Below, piece by piece: positions 1 through 13,118 of a stretch of 64,000 nt of DNA (within the stretch, counting starts at the first letter, position 1; each line of letters starts with the position of its first letter). A model generated the notes under the pieces. The model was not told the DNA's origin and made no database searches. It was given only the letters and a program-made list of their open reading frames with translations. Source of the DNA: Aralia elata (taxonomy: Eukaryota > Streptophyta > Magnoliopsida > Apiales > Araliaceae); the NCBI GenBank assembly GCA_034770075.1, contig CM068382.1, forward strand, positions 14,721,929-14,785,928, written 5' to 3'. Made by a program: the position numbers and the translations under genes.

Positions 1-805
1 ATTTATATACTTTAATAAGGTTACTATCAGATGTCTCAAATTTTTATTTTTTCTTCAAATATAACTCAACTGATGTGACATATGAAATAATACAAATTAT
101 ACAAAGAATATACTAAATTAATATAACGATATCATAATACCTGAAACATTATTTAAGTTAAAAAATTTTTTGTTGATAATCCTAGCATTCTCATAATCCA
201 TCGGTATGGATGATAAGATCATGCATGCAAGTGTCTATCAATTTTCATATAATTTTGTGAAGAGGAATCTCTTGATTTGTGTATTGAAATTTAAATCTAA
301 TTTAATGATACAAATTTACTTTCTTTATTTTTATTTTGATTTTGAATAAGAGGATTCTCAAGTTATCAAATCCATTGAAAATTTACAATGTCATAATATT
401 TTTTTTTATATGTTCTTATCATTTATACGGCTAGAATATTTTAGAGACTTATAACATATTTCCCTGCATTTATAATTGCACTTGTAAAATAACTATAAAT
501 TTAGAAGAAAAAAAATATATACATCAAATCGAAACAAACAGCCTTTTGCATGCCAAAGTGATGGAAGATGATATTATAGAGCAAAAGGCCAAGACTATGG
601 GTATGATTTCTTTTCAGTGTTTTCACCTTTATCCCTTTTCCTGTATCCAAGTGCCAACTTGTCGTCCACTTCCCATCAGTCGTCCCATAAATTATTATGA
701 AAAGAGAAAAGGGATTTTTGATGTGATAATTTAAATTCACACTGGTAAAATCATTAGCTTTAAAAGTAAAATAGAATAAAAGTTATCAAAAACAGAAAAA
801 GAAAA

Positions 806-858
<53 letters not shown>

Positions 859-2560
859 AGCTCAACCTCGTATTATTGTTAAATTATCACCATTAATTAG
901 TATTTTTCTTTTTCCAATTTCGGATACAACACTTTTTTTCTTTTTCTTTTTTGAAAGCACTGGAGAATGGCCAGGGAGAATAATATCATTAAGAATGAAT
1001 CCGAATCAGCTCTAATCTGCTTTTACTACTCCCTTAATTTGTCTCAAAATGAAATTTGCTTGATTTTCTTTTATAGATAATAAGGCTTGTGCACTACACA
1101 CTAAACTTAGAGATTTATATATGTAAAAATCCAATAATTTAGAATGTTCTTTAAAAAAAAGGAAAAGAAAAGAAAATCTAAAAGGTTATTTTAATTTTCT
1201 AAACCCTTTGTTGAGCAATATATATATATTTTAAAACTTTTCTTGATATATATTTGACTCTTTAAGAATATACTACTTAGATGTATGATCATTAAGACAT
1301 TATTTTTAGTATAGTTTTGTCTATTCTTCTAAATTTCAAACATACTAAAGGCTGAAGGCAAGTATGACCCATGCCAAATAAGCCCTCCTCTTGAAAAAGT
1401 ATAGTCATTTTAACTTTCCTTTTGAACTTTCATTCACAACTTTCCTTTTGAACTTGTTTAGATTTTCAGAAGAGTGAAGAAATGTGAAGAAAAATAAATG
1501 GACATTTTAGAATCATTTTATTGTTTGGTATGTAAGAATGGAACTTTAGAAATTGTTATTTTTACCAAAAAAAAATTTATAAAAAATTGACAATTTCACA
1601 AGACCTTATTAAAATGAAGGTGTGTCCTATTTACTATTTATGTGATAAAAATGTTCTGGAAATACCAAATTTCCTTATAAAATTAACAATTACCAAAATT
1701 TATTGTGGGTAATAAAAATTTTAATCATTTTTGTTTGACATATTCTTTTTATCAGATATCTTAATTAATTTATGATAATTTCATCAAGAATATTATTCAA
1801 GCATTACGCGTTACACCAAAATTAATTAAAATAAAATTTAGATTTTTATTCCCAGTCTCAACTCATGAATACCAACGAGGCTGTAGCTAAAATTGCTTTT
1901 AAACCTACATGGAACTTGGATTACATATTGATGCTTGTAAGTTAAATTTTGTACAAGCATATAGGTATAATTATATTTATATACATCTGTGCAGGGGGGT
2001 GTGTGTGTATATATATATATATAAATTTATTACAATAATTTATCTTAATTTAACGGGGAGGGGTCTGGATGGAAGAGAGGATAATGTCTTTCCGTTTTCA
2101 TCGCTCTGCCGCCTTGGACTTGTCTTCATATATATATATATATATATATACACACACTCATCAAAAATATTCTCCCCCTCCTTTATTTTCATCCATGAAC
2201 TTTTCAACTCAAGGTCACCCTAGTTCAACCTTGAAACATATCTCCAGTGACTAGGACATTACATTAATTTGTCAATTCCCCTAGTAGTACTAGAGATTAA
2301 ATAGAACACACTCTAAATTCAGTCCATATCCACAAATTTATTGGTATTCTTATTTTTCTTCTTATTTATGGTCAAGGATATAGAGCATCTTTAGAGTGTT
2401 CACACTAGGGGTTATCGAAATGGACCAGCCCACAAAATTACCAACTTCTGTCCCTTTTGCATACAAGTTGATAAACTGGACAACCAAACAAAACTGATGA
2501 AACATAATTTTTGGAAACTAATAGAAATACTGCATAGCTATTTTAATATTTTTTTTCTTT
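1..2560. other. AT-rich intergenic DNA, no gene seen
   Basis: No reading frame here shows codon structure, a recognisable domain or plausible splice sites. The few short open frames are low-complexity, and those near 1980-2150 come from TA and TG microsatellites. The stretch is very AT-rich and holds a long (TA)n run near 810-848 that passes into a short CA run. Confidence 0.7.
809..858. repeat. (TA)n / (CA)n microsatellite
   Basis: About 40 bases of uninterrupted TA dinucleotides are followed directly by a short CA run. Similar TA tracts occur near 2131-2150, 12860-12910, 12980-13000, 17002-17046, 50690-50730 and 62647-62680, so they are a general feature of this genome. Confidence 0.9.
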
Positions 2561-2624
2561 ATTGTGAATCTTTTTTTCTTTTTTTTTTTTTTGTGCTAAT
2601 GTTGCTGAAATTTTAACATTCTTT

Positions 2625-2705
2625 ACTTTGGCAGGAATGGATCCCAAGACCTCATGCACCAAGCCTGACGAGTAGTTCTTTTACCATTGAACCATGAGGG
2701 GCTTA
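2625..2705 (-). mobile_element. tRNA-derived SINE-like fragment
   Basis: Read on the minus strand, this segment has a tRNA-like head. An A-box-like stretch (ATGGTTCAATGGTAAAAG) lies at 2697-2680, and a B-box-like stretch ending in GGGATCCATTCC lies near 2650-2633, about 40 bases further on. It looks like a tRNA head but cannot be a functional tRNA, because no acceptor-stem pairing is evident. A decayed SINE is the best reading. The tail and target duplication were not resolved. Confidence 0.4.
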
Positions 2706-3049
2706 GTTTTTATTATGAATCTTATATTATTACTTGTAGAATATGAGATTTATTTAATATTTTACTTAACAAATTATTAAGATTAATAAAATTATTTGTT
2801 ATATTTGTATATTCCTCCAAAATGAATGAGTTCAAAGAAAATAAAAAACTTGAGCCTGGTTGAATTCGAAAGAAATTGTGCGGTTGAATTCTTAGACTTC
2901 GATATATAACTTGGTAATTTGGTTCAAAAGGAGGGATCTACTTTTTTTAGATTCTTATACCCCAAATTATATTATTTAAATAAGATTAAAATTTTCCTAA
3001 ATAAGCGACTTCTAGTAATAACATTTTAACATATTGCCTTCTTGCAATA

Positions 3050-3620
3050 ACTTTAAATTATGAGTAGTTCTGTGTGCACAAATTATACCTAAATTTTGTG
3101 CACAAATAATAGAATTCATGTAATGTACATCAATAAAAATGTGTGGAAGTTCAAATAGTAGGTCCAACTTCTTGCTGGATAATGATATGGATACAAATTA
3201 TACATAAAAAGTTATGTAAAAATAGTATAAAAAGAAGAAAAAAAAAATAAGAAGTGAAACATAACATTAGATGTTTTACATATTGAATAATGTTATGCGC
3301 ACAAATTATGCACAAAAAATTATGCACAAATAGTAAGACCCATATATGCAATAAAAATGTGTAAATCATCCCATGATAGATCTCGTTTTTTTATGCGATT
3401 TGTGCACGACTTTTTGTGTATAATTTGTGCTTATAGAACCCATACATGCAATAACAATGTGTAAAACATCCCATGATATGTCTCACTTTTTAATTTTTTT
3501 TCTTTTTATATGATTTGAATACAATTTTTTGTATATAATTTATAACTATAGCATTACTGTGTAAATTATATGAGTTCTACAATTTGCATAACTTTTACGA
3601 ATAATTTATGCACATAAATT
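3050..3620. repeat. Internally repetitive element with TGTGCACAAATTAT-type motifs
   Basis: The motif TGTGCACAAATTAT and its inverse recur many times here. A block of about 48 bases (ACCCATAYATGCAATAA...CATCCCATGATA) occurs twice about 100 bases apart (near 3340 and 3440). The outer ends carry related sequence in opposite orientation, near 3070 and 3600. This is consistent with a non-autonomous inverted-repeat element or foldback structure. Family and exact ends are unknown. Confidence 0.45.
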
Positions 3621-3875
3621 TATTCTTAAACAAAATAATTATATGAATCACAACGATTTCTCTAATAATTTTAAATTAATAATAATCTGATTATTTTAAT
3701 AATTTAATTATTTCGAATGAGTTTGAAATCATAATTAATTCCAACATTTAATAAATGTACAAAACATTTTAAAAATAAATTAAATCTGTTGTATTCCTAA
3801 ATCTGGTCCAGATTCTACCTTGGGATTCTACCACTCAACCAAAAGTAGCATCTTTCAGATATGCCATGAGCTAGC

Positions 3876-3889
3876 CACGCGCCCTCTTT
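3876..3889 (+). promoter_or_regulatory. Weak IDRS-like element upstream of ferritin
   Basis: CACGCGCCCTCTTT resembles the first half of the plant iron-dependent regulatory sequence of ferritin promoters (CACGAGNCCNCCAC) but differs at four defined positions, mostly in the 3' half. It lies about 70 bases upstream of the TATA box, where such an element would be expected. A one-mismatch PHR1-type P1BS-like site (AGATATGC) lies just upstream, near 3857-3864. Both matches are suggestive only. Confidence 0.25.
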
Positions 3890-3960
3890 GTCCGCTAAAT
3901 CACGTCCGTCCATGTGTCATCTCATCCAACGGTACACAATCAGTACACACCTTTCCTGAC

Positions 3961-3969
3961 TATATATAT
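3961..3969 (+). promoter_or_regulatory. TATA box of the ferritin gene
   Basis: TATATATAT lies about 110 bases upstream of the ferritin start codon. It is followed by a CT-rich leader (TTCCCCTCTTCTATTTTCTC and onward), typical of plant 5' untranslated regions. Confidence 0.55.
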
Positions 3970-4077
3970 TCCATGTATATCCCATCTCTCTCACCACACA
4001 ATTATTTTCAATTTCCATTTTCCCCTCTTCTATTTTCTCTCCATTTCTCTCTCTTCTCACTCACTATCTACATAACC

Positions 4078-7000
4078 ATGTTGCTTAGAGCCACTCCAGC
4101 TTTCTCTCTCCTGAACACCAATTCCGGCGAGAATCTGGCCCCGCTGGTCTCCTCCGTCTCGTCGCCGGCGAAGTTGGGAAATGGGTCAATCGTTTGTCAG
4201 GCGGCGAAGCATACCAACAACCGGCCGCTTACTGGGGTTGTCTTTGAACCCTTTGAAGAGGTGAAGAAGGAGCTTATGCTCGTCCCCAGTGTTCCTCAAG
4301 ATTCTCTTGCTCGCCAGAAGTATGCGGATGATTGTGAATCCGTTATCAACGAACAGATCAAGTGGGTGCTTTTATTTCTCTCTTCTTTCACATATATATT
4401 AGAAATAGGCTTTTTATTTTTCAGCTTCAAGTATGGTTTTTGTTAGTTTAATAATCCTTTAGTGAGGGTTTAATTAAGAACATAATAGAGGTCAGTATGG
4501 TTAATGTTTGTTTTCGTTGTGAATATGATTATATAACACCCATTCCCGAATAGGAAATGGAATAGGAAATGGAGGTCATAATTTAAAGCGCAACAAACCT
4601 CAAAATAAGTAAACAGAATATTAATAACTTTAAAATATTTAATGATTAATAATTCATAAATGTCGAATTAAAATTCTCCAAAAAATTTCACAATAATCAA
4701 AACTTAAAATCAAATATACTTATTAGGTCAAAGACAATTCTCTTCACATGAAACCCCAAACTGCCTCTGCAAACCTGTCGGAAGAAAAACAGTATACAGA
4801 GATATACAGCCTGAGCCAAGTGCCTAGTACGGTATAGAGATAGTGAGATACACAAATATATCACAGTATATAATGAAACCAAATGAGTCAAATGAATGAG
4901 CGAATACAAATTACGAATGAATTATACACGTATCAAAATTAGTGAGACTAGATATAAATGATGAACACTGTCGAACGAACAACTATAGTCAAAAGTATCC
5001 CAAACAAGATAAGGTTGAATCAAATGTTTATAAGGTAATAATTTCATACTGAGCTCAAATACAATAGCCAAAGGCTAACAAAATACATCAATATCATGAT
5101 GTATACAAATCAAACCGGATAGTACGTACGCAACGACACATACGTCATTAATCCGTCAAACAAATCAAATCAAATCAAATATTGGGTCAGCCCATACGTA
5201 TCCTGAATAAATATATCAAATGGTCAAAACTCACACCCAGAGACATACAAAAGGATATGTCGTGGACTTATCATACCGCCACAGAAGATGTCTATACCTT
5301 GGTGTCAAGAGGACATGTTTGTGGTACCCCACAGGTGGTTAGTTCAAGTTTACCCTAAGGATCAACTACAAAATGTAAGCTGAAAAGGATTCAAATCACA
5401 AGGCTTACATAACTATTTTCAAATGATATCGAATTATTCAAAATACAAACATACTCAACTGTCTCAAGATACCAATATCAAAAATAACTCTCGAATATCA
5501 ACGAGAATATATGAAGAAGGTTACAAATGAACAATGTCTCAAAACACAATTTGTCCAAATGACGAAAGATTACCAAAACCGATATAAGAAATAGAACAAC
5601 GATCAAGAAACGAAGTACGAAATCCGTACCTGATAATCAAATCCACGTATAACACACTTCACAAAATCTTAACCTCCAACGCCAACGATATCAAATACGA
5701 AATCTTAATCACCACCTAAATATATTCACCGCAAATTAAATATACAATTCAAACTAATAATTCTAAAACACTTTTAACCTATTCACGTGCATTTAATTAT
5801 TCGCCTTAGATCATTTATTAATACCCCACAGTATAAAAAATTTAATAGCAAAAGTCAAGAAATCTTAAAACCCTAATATGACAAATTATTCTTAAGACCT
5901 CCATTGTATCGATCATATCAATTTGATTTTACAATTATTTTCCAAATTAATTAATTTTAATAGAATCTAGACTTCAAATACTCCAATTTAGCCTCAAGAA
6001 TCACCCAAATTGGATTTCAAATTATTAAGTTATACATTTTTAAATATTAGAACTCGTTTTTGAAAATTCTGCTAAAAAAATTCTAGACCAGTCACTTCTT
6101 AAAATTCATAATAAAGCATACGTTAATCTTTAATAGTTTAAAATTGGTGAACATATTCTCAGCTTATATAAATATAGCATATCCAAATATTATAACGGTC
6201 CAACGGTCGGATTAAAAGATATAACCCACGCAATATACCTTAAAAATATTTACAGATTTTTTTATTTTAACTTTTACATTCAATCAAATTATTTTCTTTT
6301 ATATTCCTCCATCTACTCTTCCTAATTATCATGACTTCTAATTCCATGTCTCTATTTTGATTAAAAAAAATAATCTCTAATTTAAAATCCACTTATTAAA
6401 ATATAAAACTATATTACCAAATATTATTTACCTTTCTTGTTCTTATTTCTTCAATATCGCAGCAGCAAATAATCTGAAGTGCAGAGAATTCTACTCAGAA
6501 ATTCAACTAACTAAATTAGAATAGGATTAGGGTTACATCTCTACTCCTTAAATATAACAAGAAAACAATAAGACTTACCAAAACCCTAATGGAGTCTTTA
6601 ATTTTAATTAAATCAATTATTTAATAATCTGTTAAAAGAATTTAACTTTCCAAACAAAATATAAAAAAAATAGTAACTTACCTTTTTAATTCAATTGCGC
6701 TTTTAGGAAAAATCAAATTATTAGTGTTTGTGAAAATGTTCTGCTTAGTTTTAGTTTGATTTGTGTGTATACTGTTCTGTGTGCCTTTTATTTGTATTTA
6801 GCCCTATGTGATTATGTAGAATTCAGAAATTCCTTTATTTCACTGTAATTTGGTGTTAAGGATTGGTTTGAGCTAGGCTTGGATAAGTCTTTCTCTGTTC
6901 TGTAGGTTTTTTTGTTGGTAGTATCTGTAAAGTCTGTGGTGGGTTTTGATTTTTGCTTAGCTTTATTCCTTTGGGTACCTAGAATTTCTTATTTTAAATT

Positions 7001-9003
7001 GATTTAATTTAAATTTCCCTGAGCAATTGTTTTGTAGATTTTCATTCCTGTTAAATAACATATGACTATTTGTTGGTGATTTCAGTGTTGAGTACAATGT
7101 TTCATATGTGTATCATGCCATGTTTGCTTACTTTGATCGGGACAACGTTGCTCTGAAGGGTTTGGCCAAGTAAGCTGCGGATTTTTCATATTCTATTGTA
7201 GTTTCTTTCATATGGTTTTTCAGAACTGTTGGGTATAATCTTGTTTTTATTTTTTTTCTATTTTTTTGTATGGTATTTTCCATGTAGGTTTTTCAAGGAA
7301 TCAAGTGAAGAAGAAAGAGAACATGCTGAAAAATTCATGGAGTATCAGGTGTTTCACAATTTTCATTATTGCTTTTCTTTTTAGTTGGTGAATTTGTTTG
7401 AAAACTTGGTGTAAATTTCCTGTTACAGATTTGAATTTCTAATTTTCGTTGCTCAATAATTTTCCAGAACAAACGCGGTGGGAAAGTTAAGCTACAGTCT
7501 ATCATAATGCCGTTATCTGAGTTTGATCATGCGGAAAAAGGAGATGCATTGTATGGTAAGTTCTCTATGTTCGTGGTACATTTAAATTCTAATCTGTTGA
7601 AGCATGTTACTCATCTAGTGATGGTAAACTTTTATCTCTTTCACTAAAACAATTTATCATATGTTCATTAAGGAGCTCTGCCTGTTTTAGTGTTTTTTGG
7701 TCCCCTCTCTCTCTCTCTCTTTGACACACGTAATATGTAAATAATTGTGAACGTAAATTGGTTTTGTCGGGTAGTCTTCTGAGAAACAAGAATCATTCAT
7801 GTTGACACGAACATATGGATATCCAGAGTTCCCTATGAGGGCTTCTTAGACACGTGATCATTTTGAAAGACGGCATTTGCTTGTAGACAGCATTTGGAGG
7901 AGCATAAATTACCTTCTTTATTAATTAGTTATATGTATTTATGTTAGCAGTGAGTCATATCATTTTATAGTGTATGATGCATAATCATTTTGTATAGATT
8001 TTATGAATACAAGTGTATGCCGTATTTAGTGCATGTATGCAAATTAACTAGTGGCGATATTTGTAATGTTCTGGTCTTCCTACAAGTAGGTTCATGCACG
8101 GCACTGTTTTGCAGTTTGTTCCTTTGCATTACGTGTTTGCTTGCACCCATGTTTGAAGTTTTAATACAGGGCATTGATCTGAAGCATTAGTTTCTTAAAT
8201 AGTAGGTCTAATTATCTCTTTTACTTGCAATACAGCAATGGAGCTTGCATTGTCTTTGGAAAAATTGACGAATGAAAAACTTCTACACTTGCACGAGGTA
8301 ACCATTCTTTTAGATCCATCTTGTTTTACAGTCATATTTAGAAATGTAGTTTGTTGTGTCTATGCAGTTTAATACTTCCTCCGTCCAGAAAAGATGGTCC
8401 TACTTTTGTTATAACCCAAAATGGTACTTCTTTTACGGACAGGGAGTTTTTAAGCAAAATTTACAAAATAAAATAAAATTCATAATGTTGGGAATTGGTA
8501 TCCAGTAGTAACAGTATGAGGTTTAGTCCTGTCTAAAACATTTTGGGATTTAATTTTTGTTGACATATTCCAAATTATGACAATAGGTGGCGAGTCGTAA
8601 CAATGATGTCCAATTGGCTGATTTTGTTGAAAGCGAGTTTCTGACTGAGCAGGTAATATAAAAATTAACACATGATTCCACCTGGAAGTGGTTATTACTT
8701 CTGTTATGCGTTTTTTGCTTTACCATAATGGGCTTTGGATGCCATAAAATTGATATACAAATTACATATTTTCTTTGCCTTTATCAAGGTGGAAGCGATC
8801 AAGAGGATCTCTGAATATGTTGCTCAGCTGAGAAGAGTGGGCAAAGGACATGGTAAGAATTAATTCTAAAAGAAATCACTTCGGTTGTTGCTCAAAAGTT
8901 TGCACAAAAATAGTCTTTCTTGTTATCTGATATTAGTTTCCTTTGAATTTCAGGTGTTTGGCATTTCGATCAGATGCTCCTCCATGAAGGAGCTGCTGCT
9001 TGA
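4078..9003 (+). CDS. Ferritin, chloroplastic (8 exons)
   Basis: Plant ferritin forms a 24-subunit shell in plastids that oxidises Fe(II) and stores it as a mineral core, protecting against free iron. Rebuilt coding exons are 4078-4361, 7086-7169, 7288-7348, 7468-7555, 8236-8297, 8587-8652, 8789-8852 and 8954-9003: 759 nt, 252 residues, all with GT-AG introns. Residues 1 to about 48 are a Ser-rich transit peptide. A plant-specific extension follows (TGVVFEPFEEVKKELMLVPS). The four-helix core shows ferroxidase-region segments [20 protein letters not shown] and EEEREHAEKF, and the protein ends in LLHEGAAA. The upstream in-frame extension to 3820 lies across the promoter, so the ATG after the CT-rich leader was chosen. 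Eight exons is the usual plant layout. Intron 1 (2.7 kb) appears to hold old repeat DNA, and intron 5 a small MITE. Family assignment is essentially certain; the paralog is not. Confidence 0.96.
4530..6700. other. Probable old repeat insertion in ferritin intron 1
   Basis: Most of the 2.7-kb first intron is compositionally unlike the other introns: it is A- and C-rich on the plus strand with many CAAAT words. It begins near TATAACACCCATTCCCG, which resembles the TGTAACACCC ends of plant LTRs. I could not find a matching end, a target duplication or coding remnants, so this is a guess from composition. Confidence 0.3.
8375..8446. mobile_element. Small Stowaway-like MITE in ferritin intron 5
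   Basis: The left end reads CTTCCTCCGTCC, and the right end is its approximate inverse (ACGGACAGGGAG). The element is about 72 bases long. The left flank is TA but the right flank is not a clear TA, so the target duplication is imperfect. Confidence 0.5.
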
Positions 9004-11422
9004 AGTATAATTGGTCCTTTTCTCCTCTTTCATGAACCAATGCTCTCAGTGGCTGTCTATCATTTAGGTGCTGCTTATCTAGAAATTTTGGGTGTGGTTA
9101 GTTACAAAAACTGGTGTCGATGGTAGATGAAAATTGCATATCGGACTTAATTTTAGTAACCTATATTAATGCTAGTTACAAGATGCTTGAGAATTAGTTG
9201 TTCGTGCTTTTCCCAAGTTCCTCAATGCAATTTGCAAGTGAAATAAATTTTTTTTATCCTTACTGTTTTTGCTCATATTTGTGGTAGAATGTAGAAGAAA
9301 ATTGGTGGGGAGCCAAGTATACTAATTTGTGACCTTAATACAAACCCATGTCACATTCCAATGGTGCCTGAGGCTAACATTATCACATTAGTTCACTAGT
9401 TGCAGAAAGCAACACACTGATAGCTTCCAGCCACTTAATTAATCTCAGCTCTCCGGTTACTGGGACCTAAATCCTGTGGTTGCCTATACTTGTGTGGTTT
9501 ATGTTTCAAGATTAGGACTGCTTGTCAATTTAATTCTCCCCTGAAAATTTGTCATGCCTCATTTCTTGTCTTAAACGGTCCCTTTTGGTGATCTGAATGC
9601 CACTAAAACAAATGAGCTAGCTGCATGGTTAAAATATTTGTGGTTGGAATGGTTGCACTGAGAAAGTGCAAATTATATTTGGAATATGTGGGTGTATGTG
9701 TATGTGTATGTGTATGTGTAGGTATATGCATATGTATATGTATATACAGAGACACAAGTGTCTATCTCTATGTGATATTTACACGTTGAAACATGAAAAT
9801 ATGATATATCCGCATGAATACAGGCCATCAAATATTCATATCTATCATGTTACTTCAAAAGGGTGAAATGAGTCGGTGCATTGTATATGGTATCATTTTG
9901 AAGGATATCAAGTTCAGATGTAGACAGTTTATTTGAAGAGTCATTCCGTTCATTGTATAACTTTTTAACCGAAATTATGATGGTGACGTATATATATATA
10001 CATGTAATAAGTAAAAATTAAAAACTTATTTTAATTTATTTTATTTTGTCACATATATGTTTATGTTGGTTACAATTTAATTTCAACAAATATTTATCGA
10101 CATGTATATCATTTTTTTTATTTAAATAATATATAAAAATAAGTTACATTTTATATAAAAAAGAGTTGAATTTTTATTCAAATTCAACACCCTAATTTAA
10201 TAAATATAATTTATTTCTATAAATCGTCTAAATAGACCGTCCTCATAATCCCATATTAAATTTTATACAAGAAAAAATGTGAGGTAATCTACCATGAAAA
10301 CCTTTATTCAAACTTATCTTTTGTTCCCTCTAACAAGGACATAATGAATTGTCCTTTCTTTTCCCTCCACGTGCGTTTTATCATTAACAAATGAACTTTA
10401 TCTGTAAAACTTTACATCTCATCAGTCATCTCTTCCAACACCATTTTCCTGTTATAATGTAACTTAAATTTTAAAAGATGTTGAAATTATGAAAAGATCA
10501 TAATCTATTAGGAGTATTTTACACAGCAATTACATAAATAAGTAACATCTAAGTAAAATTTGGTACTCACTTTGTGTTCAAAAAAATAAAATTAAGATAT
10601 CTATTCAAAAGCGACTACTTTTAAAAATAATTTTATATTTTCAAATACTCTTAATATTAATTAAAAATTTCATAATAATAATAATGTTAGATATGATAAT
10701 AAAAAAAAGTAATAATAGTAAATTAAAAGTATCATGTTACTTTTTATTCATAAAAAAGAATTATATTCCTAATTTTAGAACGAATAAAAATAATGGAGTG
10801 TGTGTGTGTACACACACACATACATTTAAAATTTATTACTATTACATTTTAAAAAATAGGGAAATATTTGTCCAAAATATTGACACTACTTTCTTGGACT
10901 TTTCTAAAATAGGTTATTATTTTCTTTTAAATCGGAAACAAAAACAATATTCAATTATGAGTTTTTTTTTTGTTTGTTTTTTTGGTGCTATTAAGATTAC
11001 ATTTCAAGTAGGAGATTGATAAGAATACTCCTGTTGGGCAATTGTAGCAACTTTGACACCCATTGACTATCTCTACCAGAACGTCACAACATTATCCCTA
11101 TGGGGCTAATGCTCTCAATAGTGAATCGAACATTTGAGCGCTTGAGAGAAGAAGTGTTCTCCTATATTTTTATTAGAAATGCGGGTGAATTGAACATTTG
11201 AGCGCTTGACAAATCATGTCGAATGAACTTGACAAAATAATCCCATAATTCCGGGAGAAGAGACATTCTCTTATCTTTTTTATTAGAAATGCGGGATTTT
11301 TTTAATTAAAAATGCGAGATTTGAACTTATTACGTAGAAGGAAGGCCATACCATTCCGCGCCTCGATAGTAAATATAGTTTAAATTTAACTAAATGAATA
11401 AAATTATGAGTATTTTGTATCA
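9004..11422. other. Ferritin 3' region and intergenic DNA, no gene seen
   Basis: AATAAA near 9241 is a plausible ferritin polyadenylation signal. Beyond it the sequence is AT-rich with a (TGTATG)n-type microsatellite near 9690-9745 and a TG/CA run near 10798-10820. Open frames in this span are low-complexity and show no domain. Confidence 0.6.
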
Positions 11423-11424
11423 TA

Positions 11425-11685
11425 CTCTTTTCGTCCCAAATTAATTGCTCAGTTTTGACTTTTTAAAATCAAATTGATCATTTTTAAAACTAATCTTTTT
11501 ACTATTTCTGCTAAAATATAGGTAAAAAGATTATAACCAAAAGAAAGAAAGTATACACAATTTATTACTAACCTCAATTTTTATAATTTTAGAAATATAT
11601 TTATATGTGCTTAATTATTAATTCTAAAAATAGACAATTTGACTTAAAAAAGTCAAAACTGAGTAATTAATTTGGAACAGAAGGA
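11425..11685. mobile_element. Stowaway-like MITE
   Basis: This 261-base element has terminal inverted repeats of about 40 bases. The left end begins CTCTTTTCGTCCCAAATTAA. The right end is the inverse of TCCTTCTGTTCCAAATTAAT. Both arms continue into a shared CTCAGTTTTGACTTTTT. It is flanked by TA on both sides (11423-11424 and 11686-11687), the Tc1/mariner target duplication. There is no coding capacity. Confidence 0.8.
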
Positions 11686-11687
11686 TA

Positions 11688-12858
11688 ACTATTTATGTCC
11701 TTAAAGAAAAAATTACATTGCTATATAGAGTCGTACCAATGTTCATACTTTTATGGGGCTCCACTATCTTAAGTAACCCAAAAAATTATATATTTTTATA
11801 CTTTTATATATATTATATTTTAAGAGTACGGTAGGTCTTACGTTTTTACATGATGTATTTTTTTATAATAACAATGTCTTAAAAATTATAAAAATATTAT
11901 TTTGTACATAATATAGAAGGAAGTGTATTTAATTATGCCAAACAATTTCGTTTTTATAACTATTTTTGTCTTATATTTTATATATATATATATATTTGTA
12001 TAGTTAGATTGTTGAGTAAAAATCGAAACGATTTTACATTTGAAGTGAATCTTAAAGTGACTTTATTTCATTATATTCCATTCATACCCCCAATTAAGAA
12101 TGACAATGGGGTTGGGATCCATCCGGTCACCTTCATTTTTGGACTTATAAAAATTCTCCATATTCGCCCCCATTCTCCACAAAGATTAAAACTTAATAAT
12201 TATTTCTATCCTCATGGAGAATTTAAACCTTTACATGAAATTTATATCATCGCGAGGATTAATATTCTGTAAAGTTTTTAAATAAAAAATTTAATTTTAC
12301 TTATATTTACAATAATAAATATATGAAAATTAATCGCATTTTAGCACATACATGGCAAATATAAGAAAATTTTAAAAATAATAAATATGCATACACTGAC
12401 ATATATTTTAATTATGTAGTACTATATAATAATATAAATATCAATTTAATTAATATATAATTATTCATGACAGATACGAAACTAAGAGAAATAAATATTA
12501 TTTTCTTTTTATAAATAATATTCGATGATTCTCGTGATCTTATCTCTATTCCGAGTCGAAATTATGGTAAGAATGGTTGTAGATCCGTAGGAACGGGACA
12601 AGTTCGGCACAAATTAACACCCTTAATCCCAATTCCAAAATGGGTCCCAAGTCTCCTTCATCTTACAAAAAATATTAGGGACATTTACATTTCCTAATAC
12701 ATTTTTAGAAAAAATTACAACAAAAGTGTATTGCAAAAAATATTTACAAAATTAATACATTTTTTATATTTTATTTTCATAATTAGTGCATTTGATATCC
12801 CTTTAATAGTGCATTTGGTATCTCTTTAATCGTGGCACACGATTCTCTCCCACAGAGC

Positions 12859-12907
<49 letters not shown>

Positions 12908-12975
12908 TAATATATATATCATCCATGTTTATATAAAATATATATGTATACGCCGATACTGCAGATCTGTATAGA

Positions 12976-13011
<36 letters not shown>

Positions 13012-13118
13012 GCCGATGCACTGCAGATCTATCATATGGGCACTCACCAAGCTTTGTCAGTTCCTTCTCAGAATTCTGATACAATGTATAGTAGCTTGAC
13101 CGAAGCATTATGGGAACC
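11688..13118. other. AT-rich intergenic DNA with microsatellites, no gene seen
   Basis: No credible gene. The segment around 12100-12650 has scattered purine/pyrimidine blocks that look like degraded repeat DNA. TA and GA microsatellites lie at 12860-12910 and 12980-13015. Confidence 0.6.

Noticed and set aside
2625..2705. Genuine tRNA gene on the minus strand
   Set aside because: A- and B-box-like segments are present, but I see no acceptor-stem pairing or normal anticodon arm; a SINE head fits better.
3820..4077. Upstream in-frame extension of ferritin exon 1
   Set aside because: It reads through the TATA box and CT-rich leader and lacks transit-peptide character; the ATG at 4078 gives a normal ferritin precursor.
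12783..13007. Tyr/Ile/Leu/Ser-rich open frame on the minus strand
   Set aside because: Translation of TA and GA microsatellites. Similar frames near 1909, 9666, 16781 and 62597 were dropped for the same reason.
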